The translations under genes were made by a program, and so were the position numbers. From Euryodendron excelsum (Eukaryota; Streptophyta; Magnoliopsida; Ericales; Pentaphylacaceae), in NCBI GenBank assembly GCA_033060915.1, contig CM065394.1:19051001-19115000 (forward strand): 64,000 nt of DNA, written 5' to 3'. This document shows positions 57,361 to 64,000 of the stretch, piece after piece; the first letter of the stretch is position 1, and each line of letters opens with the position of its first letter. Under the pieces are notes generated by a model. It saw only the letters and a program-made list of their open reading frames with translations. It was not told the DNA's origin and ran no database searches.

Positions 57361-59281
57361 AGGGGTCTGTTGATTACAAAGTACTTAAAAATTAAAAAAT
57401 CCCATGAGATTCAAAGTGTGGTATCATTAGATACGGTATACAAGGAAACTAGCAATATGCAAAATAATAAAATTGTTTTAAACTTGAATATTTTATTACG
57501 GATCGTTATCCCTTTATATCTTATATTAAAAGTATTTACATTGTAATTATTGGATATATTTCCTACTGAATTTCATAGCTCACCCCGTTCATGGGCAAAC
57601 ATTCTAGATAACATGAAATAAGCATAAATGTCTCGAGAATAATTATGTCGGACTGGACCGCTGATAAAAAAAGAGTCACATACATGACGCAACATATAAT
57701 ATCAATGCTAGTTATAATAGGCCTTAAATATTAAGAACCTAGTTATATAATCCTTAATTAGTACATTGTTTTGGCTACTGTGGGGGTGGACCCACAATTT
57801 ATTAGAAGTTATATTAGGTCAATTGTTAATTAGTTTACTTTATTTACTTTACAATCTGTTACTTTCTTTATATTTATCATTCACACCATTGTATCTCCCT
57901 AGGTGGGAAAAACCGAGGTGTGATAGAGGTAGTAGGGAATGGGGGAGGAAGAGGAAGGAAGGAGATCGGGAAGAAAGACGGAAGGGTTAATTTCACAAAG
58001 TGGACCCCACATTGATGAAAACTACAAAAGTCTATATTGTGTCTAAAACTTAGGATTATAAATTTAATTTCAACCTCTCCGTTGACGGTGTTAATTTGGG
58101 CAAGATTTTTGATCCATCAAGGGGTTTAATTGTAGCATTTTGTATATGAGGGGTGTAAGGTGAAAATGGGTTATAGTTGAGTGGTTTTGGTGTAATTAAC
58201 CCAATAAAACAAGGATCTTGCTTACGTGTCCTTAAAGCAGAAGTTAAAGTATGCATTACTTAGTTTGCATAAAATGTGAGACTCACAACTTTTCACATTG
58301 TACAATGTTATTTACGCATACTTAACACAAACTCTTATAACTTTGTTCATGCATACTTAACATAGGCTCTTAAAGGTACATGTTCGCATTTCCATAAAAC
58401 AATAAGCATAGAGTAACAGAGTTGGCCCATATTGGAGAAATTATTCGGTTCTCTTAAAGCACTATGTGGCCCTTGTTCTCCTCTCACATTGCAGCGGGCT
58501 CTTACCCTATTAGTTGGGTTGGTTGATGAGTTTGAGACCCACTCTATAATTGTAAGAAGAGAAAGAGGAATGACATGGTGTTCCGAAAAGACCAAATAAT
58601 TTTTTGTGGTATTGGCACTCCCACCATGCATGCCTGTGGTCATGAGTTCAATTCATCTTTCTCTCCTCCAAGGCTTTAGTCCTATGATGCATCAAAAAAA
58701 AAAAACATAAACATTGTTAAATTCATTCACATCCCCTCTTACAATGTTGGACCCACCATATAAAAGGGAGAACTAGCTTAAAAGATTGTGAATTTAGCAA
58801 GAGAAATATTCAACTTGCAGCAAGCTAATTTGATTCATAGTTTGAATATATATTTGTTCATGTTAGAGATAGTCTTAATTATGCGGTAGAGATCAACCAA
58901 GGAAATATCGATTAAAGCTAGCACTCTTCTGTGAAGGAGTAAGATCATTTGACACAAAGCAAAAAGAAGATCAAAACTGGAAAGAATTCAATGATAATAT
59001 AATTTGAGGGCTTGATGGAAAAGGCTAATACTATGATGCAAGAACTAGTAATTGAGGAAATTATATTCTCAAAGCAAAAAAGGTGATGATCAACCTAATT
59101 GAGGAAATTAGTGAACCACACTAATATCTAAGTTATTTTTGGTACCAAAAATAAAATTTGCCATCAAGAACGACATCTGCTGTCGAAGTCAATATGGTTA
59201 GACTTGAAGGTTCTGAAAATACTTGTAAATAAGGTTTGGATGATATGGTAGCTAATTTGGAAGACTCCGGACAATGACAAG
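57361..59281. other. Intergenic sequence before the right-hand copia element
   Basis: No gene seen. At about 58600-58705 a box-B-like word (GAGTTCAATTC) followed by an A-run suggests a degraded SINE on the plus strand, at low confidence. Confidence 0.35.
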
Positions 59282-59762
59282 TGTGTTAGATTATTCTTGA
59301 TTGAGCCCACATTATTTGTGGGTGTTTTCTAAACACGGGTTGGACCCAAGTTTGGATGAGACAAACATGGTAAGCCCAATAAAGTCGTGATCTATTATAC
59401 ATGGGCTAGTGTGCATCTATTATCAATGTGGGTTGACGGTAATTAGTGTGGGCCTAATTAGTCAATTGAGTCTTTTATGGAAGGCCTCAATAAGGCTAGG
59501 GTTTCCTATATATATAGAGGTTAGGTCTCCTTTCTCCCCACAATCATCAGACAGTTTTTCATAAAATTACGTCATATAGTAGTGGGTACAGAGAGGAAGA
59601 CCAACCTCCAAGAAGCCTTATTTGAGATTAATCGCCGCTCCAAAGGGATTCGTGAAATCATGGAGCAAACAGGTAAGTTTCCGCATTCAGTTTTGTTTCC
59701 TGTTAAGTTCCTATATTCGCATATAATCTAGGTCAATATTATGATTTATTTTGAAGTTTACA
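59282..59762 (+). repeat. 5' LTR of the right-hand copia element
   Basis: Starts TGTGTTAGATTATTC, although the true start could be the TGTTAG two bases later, and ends GTTTACA just before the primer-binding site. A TATATATATAGAGG TATA region sits at about 59508-59520. The 3' LTR is outside the window, so the borders rest on the 5' start, CA end and primer site. Confidence 0.65.
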
Positions 59763-59764
59763 TG

Positions 59765-59776
59765 TGATATCAGAGC
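59765..59776 (+). other. Primer-binding site of the right-hand copia element
   Basis: TGATATCAGAGC follows the LTR end by two bases, close to the initiator Met tRNA complement. Confidence 0.75.
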
Positions 59777-61443
59777 CTAATATATGTGGATTAGGGACTT
59801 ATTGTGTGATTTGAACTTGTTAAACTCGATTATGAGTTGTTAAACCCGAATCTTGCATGATTTAATCCGAATAATGGATGACTTCTTTTCAGAAAATTAT
59901 TAAGGGACTTTTGTTCCTCTCCGAACAACGAACGTTTTGGTATAAAGATCGTAACCTAACTCTATTCGTAGAGAAAGTTATGATTTTTTGAAGTTTCAGG
60001 TGAAAAACTTAAAATTTCTTGTAAAATTCTTGAATATGATGTTTTTCATGCATATCCTTACGATATATTACATATTCTTGTTACTGTATGGCATACGAAT
60101 CTGTTAGTATAAGTTTTGTGCAAGAAAAATCGAGTTTTGAAACCCTAGCCGCCATGCCGAATCTAGGGTTCTTGAAAACCATAAAATCATGCTTTTTTTC
60201 ACCTTAAAATTATCATAAACATGTTTATTGATGTTTAGAGACCTTGTATATGTAGTAAAATAGCAAAAATCTTGCTTAAAATGTTGAATTTGGGGTGAAA
60301 ATCAGGCTGAAAATCAATTTCCAGCGAACCGGGTCTGTTTTGCAGAAATCCGGGTCGGGTTTGACCCGACGGATAAGGAAAATGACTCAGATGGGTCAAG
60401 GGAGGCCAAACAAAGCCCACTCTTGGCCTATGGAGAGTGTGGGCGCGTGAGACATATTTTGGGGTCGGTCAAAATACGAAAAATGTTCCTCTTAGATTGA
60501 AAATTCTAAATATTATTTTTTTAGAATTTTTAGGGACTGTTTGGTATTTTTTTAGGCTAAAAAAGTGCATTTTTGCATTTTCTCAAAAATCGTGCGCAAT
60601 TTTTTGAAGATTTTTTATAGGTAACATGTTTTCAACTCTTTAAACATCATGGAATATTGTACTCTTTCTGGTTTGATACATAAAATAATAATTGCTATTT
60701 AGAGTTCGTTTTTGGCTCATTTTAGGGGGTGTTTTTGCATTTTCTTGAAAACCGTGTGTACATCTTGGGTAATTTTCTATAGATAACTTGTTTTCAACCT
60801 TCTGAATCTATTGGTAGTGTGTACTCTCCCTAGTTAGGTCCCTAAAAATTATACTCTCTCCCATAAGTCCTTTTAGGAGCCTAAAATTGTCATTTTATGT
60901 TGAAAATTGCAAAATATGATTTTATTACATGGCTTAGGCAACACATATATGATCACTGGGTACTTTTGGCTATGTGCCCATAAGGATGTGATTGCAAGCA
61001 TTTTGATATGCTTGGATGTGATACAGGACACTTTTACATCAAGTAGTGTCATGACAAGAATTTTGGATTGAAATGGGTGCTACTGCCCAAAGGGGTACAC
61101 TCATTAAATCTGATTTTCTTGCATATGGTATATGACTGTATCCATTGTGTTATTGCATACAATCGTCTGCCCAAATGGGGTTATTGTGTGCTTTAATGAC
61201 AAGGATGTGATTCAGCAGCTGATTCGAGAGTGCCTAACTTTTGAAATACATGTCTACCCAAAGGGGACTATTTTTTCAAGTGCTTAGGCAATCTCATATG
61301 GTGGCTGGCTGGGAGGGACCTCATAGCATGTTACACTCTCTGCCTAAAGGGGAGATAACAATGATGCACCGAGGCATCCCTATTATTTATACTTGATATA
61401 ATTACTACCCTTATTCTATTGATATGTTGCCTTTTTTGTTGCC
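59777..61443 (+). other. Long leader of the right-hand copia element
   Basis: There is no supported ORF for about 1.67 kb. Two features stand out. An imperfect duplication of about 160 bp (about 60545-60690 and 60720-60850) shares GTTTTTGCATTTTCT-AAA-CGTG and TTTTCAAC. Four CCCAAAGGGG-like words occur at about 61086, 61169, 61257 and 61343. Gag starts right after, at the ATG at 61444. Confidence 0.6.
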
Positions 61444-62253
61444 ATGACAGTTTCCTTTGCAATAAACAACAATAACACTACCGCTGTGCTGTTGAATGGT
61501 TCAAACTTTAAGAAGTGGAAGCAGAATATAAAGTTTGCCTTGGGTATTTTTGATCTAGATTTGGCCTTGAGGGAACCTGAACTTGCTGCAATCACTGATA
61601 CTAGTTCTTTTTCCGAGAAGGAGTTATATGCAAAGTGGGACAGATCTAATCGACTCAGTCTCATAGCGATTAAGAGATCCATTCCTGAGCACCTTTTGAC
61701 TGGCCTGCTTGAGACTAACAATGCCAAAGTACTGTTTGAGGCTATAGGACAGAGATATCAAGTATCCAGTAAGGCTGAAATTGGAGCCTTGATGAATGAA
61801 CTCACGAGTTTGAGGTATGACAGCCAGAGTGGGGTAAGGGAATATGTCTTGAAACTTATTTTTCTCCAATCCAAACTTAGAGGTCTGAATGTTACTCTCC
61901 CTAATGATTTCATTGTCTATCATGCTCTTAATAGCCTTCCACCAGAATTCAACCAGATAAAAACTGCCTATAACACCCAAAGTGAGTCTTGGACAGTGAA
62001 TGACCTCATTGCCAAATGTGTCTTAGAGGAGAATAAGCTTAAGAGAGAGAAAATTGAGTCTACCTTGCTTGTTTCTCATTCCAAAGTCACTCCTGGACAG
62101 AGTCATGGGAACCGAAAGAACCATAAGAAACCTACTGCCAATGCCCCTCATAAAGGTCAGGATTATAAAGGGCATGGTAAAGGTCACGGTCAGACCCACA
62201 ATCCTTTAGGTCCTAATGCTACAATTAAGAAGGCCATCAAGTTTTTTCTGTAG
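61444..62253 (+). pseudogene. copia gag (right-hand element), 3' frameshifted
   Basis: A 269-codon frame from the ATG at 61444 (MTVSFAINNNNTTAVLLNGS) has copia gag words: NFKKWKQNIKFALG, RSNRLSLIAIKRSIPEHL, IGQRYQVSSKAEIGAL, NELTSLRYDSQSGVREYVLK, LPNDFIVYHALNSLPPEFNQ. A His/Gly/Lys-rich linker follows. The frame breaks exactly in the zinc knuckle (about 62241), where the first Cys is lost and the frame changes, then C-x4-H-x4-C continues in the next frame (CRKEGHIKKDC). This may be a disabling indel. Confidence 0.8.
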
Positions 62254-64000
62254 GAAAGAAGGCCACATAAAGAAAGATTGTCATAGGCACAAGTTCTGGT
62301 TAGAAAAGAAGAAGAAACAGGAAGGAGGTAACTCACTTGCCTTAACTTGCTTTGTATCTAATTTCGTTAGTGTCCCATCAAATTCTTGGTGGTTTGACAG
62401 TGGTGCAACTGTTCATGTTGCCATATCTTTGTAGGGATTCAGAAGCAAACGGAGGCCAAGTGAGAGTGAGGCTAAGCTTAGAGTTGGAGATGATAGCATA
62501 GTTAGGGTCGAGTTCATAGGAGATGCCATTTTAAATTTAGAAACTGGTTTTCAACTTATTTTGGAAAACACTGCTTATGTACTGTCTTTTAAACGGAATT
62601 TGATTTCCATTTCTTCTTTGGACAAATTTGGATATGGTTTTCAATTTCAAAATGGCATTGTTGATTTATTTTATAATTCCAAAATTGTTGGCCATGGTTT
62701 GTTATCTGATGGATTATACAGGGTGAAATTAGAACAGGATAATGAATATGCCTCCTTCCATGTTGAAAATAGTGTATCCAAGAGACCTAGAATTAAAGAC
62801 CAGTCTTCCATGTTATGGCAAAAGCGTCTAGGTCACATTTCTAAAGAAAGAATTCAAAGGCTAATTAAAGATAACATCCTCATATCACTTGATTTTGGAG
62901 ACCTAGACACTTGTGTTGATTGTATTTGGGGAAAATTGACTAAGACTATGAAGAAAAGTGTAACACGGAGTGGTAGCCTTTTAGAAGTCATACACACTGA
63001 TATTAGTGGACCTTATTCCTCTACCTTTTGTGGAAATAAATATTTTTTGACCTGTATTGTTGATTTATCTCGTTATGGCTATGTTTACCTAATTAAAGAG
63101 AAATCTGATGCACTTGAAAAGTTTAAAATCTTTAAAACAAAAGTGGAGAATCAATTGACCAAAATGATTAAGGTTATTAGGTTTGACCGTGGGGGTGAGT
63201 ATTATGGCAAACATGATGTCACTGGACAACATATGGGACCATTTGCCAAATACTTGCAAGAATATGGGATTGTTGCCCAATATACCATGCCTGGTAGTCC
63301 TGAACAGAATGGTGTGGCCGAAAGGCGTAATCGCACCCTTAAAGACATGATGAGGAGTATAATGAGTAGGAGTAATTTGCCTACATATCTTTGGAGTGAT
63401 ACCATTAAGTCTCCCTTGTACATTCTCAATAGGGTTCCCAGCAAGTCTGTTCCTAAAACACCTTTTGAATTATGGTAGAAAGTCTAGCCTTAACCATCTT
63501 CGTGTTTGGGGTTGTCCGGCAAAGGTTAGGATATATAACCCTTTTGAGAGAAAAACCGACCCTAGAACCACTCGTTGTTTCTTCATTGGGTATCCAGATC
63601 ATTCTAAGGGATACAGGTTCTACTGTCTTACACCTGGTGCTAGGATTGTTGAATCTCAGATAACTAAGTTCTTGGAGCATGATACAACTGATTTGGAGAC
63701 CCCACAGCAGCTTGATGTTGATAGGCAAAGTGAGGTGGTGCCTATCTCCTTGCCTAATGTTCAGACTTTTGTCTTGCCTACACCTGTGGATGGAATTAAT
63801 CAGGAGCAGCTGGGGATTAATGCACCCATTGCTGTTAATGCTCCTGATCCTGTTGATCCTGTTGAGCCTATTCCAGAGGTACCTGTGAGGAGATCAGTGA
63901 GACAGCGAAGACCTGCCATATCTAATGAGTTTATTGTCTATCTTGGTGAGAGTGACTATGATGTAGGTCCTGTGATTGATCTAGTGACTTATACTGGTGC
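62254..64000 (+). pseudogene. copia pol start: protease and integrase (right-hand element), partial
   Basis: The protease motif WWFDSGATVHV (about 62389) keeps Asp-Ser-Gly. An in-frame TAG follows at 62432-62434. From 62561 a clean 305-codon stretch has YVLSFKRNLISISSLDKFG, MLWQKRLGHISKERIQRL, CVDCIWGKLTK, then the integrase core with HTDISGPYSS, IRFDRGGEYYG and SPEQNGVAERRNRTL. All three catalytic acidic residues are present. A frameshift at about 63475 follows PFELW. The next frame continues NHLRVWGCPAKVRIYNPFER and CFFIGYPDHSKGYRFY to the window edge, heading for reverse transcriptase. Confidence 0.85.

Larger units (their letters stand above)
59282..64000 (+). mobile_element. Ty1/copia retrotransposon, 5' portion, running off the window
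   Basis: It consists of a 481-bp 5' LTR, primer-binding site, 1.7 kb leader, gag, protease and integrase in copia order. RT, RNase H and the 3' LTR lie beyond the window. It is better preserved than the other elements: gag is open for 270 codons and the protease and integrase catalytic residues are kept. It has two frameshifts and one nonsense codon. Confidence 0.85.

Noticed and set aside
1..64000. CRISPR arrays, bacterial operons, tRNA or rRNA genes, viral inserts
   Set aside because: No regular spacer array, Shine-Dalgarno organisation, cloverleaf or rRNA core sequence was seen. tRNA-like words belong to SINEs or primer-binding sites.

Overview
This 64 kb window looks like intron-bearing, repeat-rich nuclear DNA of a flowering plant, probably a eudicot. 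The evidence is the set of plant-type LTR retrotransposon lineages, an Au-type SINE and a plant-type DENN-domain gene with consensus GT-AG introns. The species cannot be fixed from the sequence alone. I see only one host gene, no rRNA or tRNA gene, and nothing bacterial such as operons or CRISPR arrays.

Layout. (1) 358-13661 is a SIRE-like Ty1/copia retrotransposon with long LTRs, decayed gag and pol, and an extra sense-strand reading frame (9572-11057) between pol and the 3' LTR. It has a GTTAT target duplication. It landed inside an older inverted-repeat element (arms near 48-152 and 13667-13769) and was itself hit in the gag zinc-knuckle codons by a 2.4 kb solo LTR (2879-5279, duplication CAAGA). 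(2) 15836-35279 on the minus strand is a DENND6-like (Afi1/SPA, DENN-domain) gene. Exon 1 (33655-35279) and exon 2 (33317-33509) are adjacent, while the last exon (15836-16048) lies about 17.3 kb away. Joined, the exons give an uninterrupted 676-residue frame. The giant last intron holds an Au-like SINE, a degraded gypsy remnant, a 212-bp tandem repeat and a 5.3 kb Ogre/Tat-like solo LTR (23224-28569). (3) 36683-39206 is a second solo LTR of the same family as the one at 2879, about 1.4 kb upstream of the gene's start codon and reading in the same direction as the gene. (4) 39207-42917 is gene-free and contains a CpG-rich block built of CGTCCGAACG-like words. (5) 42918-54308 is a decayed Tekay-like Ty3/gypsy element. 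Its 5' LTR has lost about 1.9 kb relative to its 3' LTR, and its integrase is split by a second Ogre/Tat-like solo LTR (47016-50894, duplication CATAT). (6) 54309-59281 is intergenic, with a modular GC-richer block at 57013-57360. (7) 59282 to the right edge is the 5' part of a better preserved Ty1/copia element: 481 bp LTR, primer-binding site, 1.7 kb leader, gag, protease and integrase. It runs off the window.

The region records nested insertion and LTR-LTR recombination: three large, clearly bounded solo LTRs plus one with a blurred edge, against two near-complete but dead elements. The DENN gene appears intact despite transposon growth inside its last intron. The most useful observations are the far-distant terminal exon, the accessory 3' ORF in the copia element, and the new or poorly resolved repeats (CpG-rich block, modular block, long inverted-repeat element).
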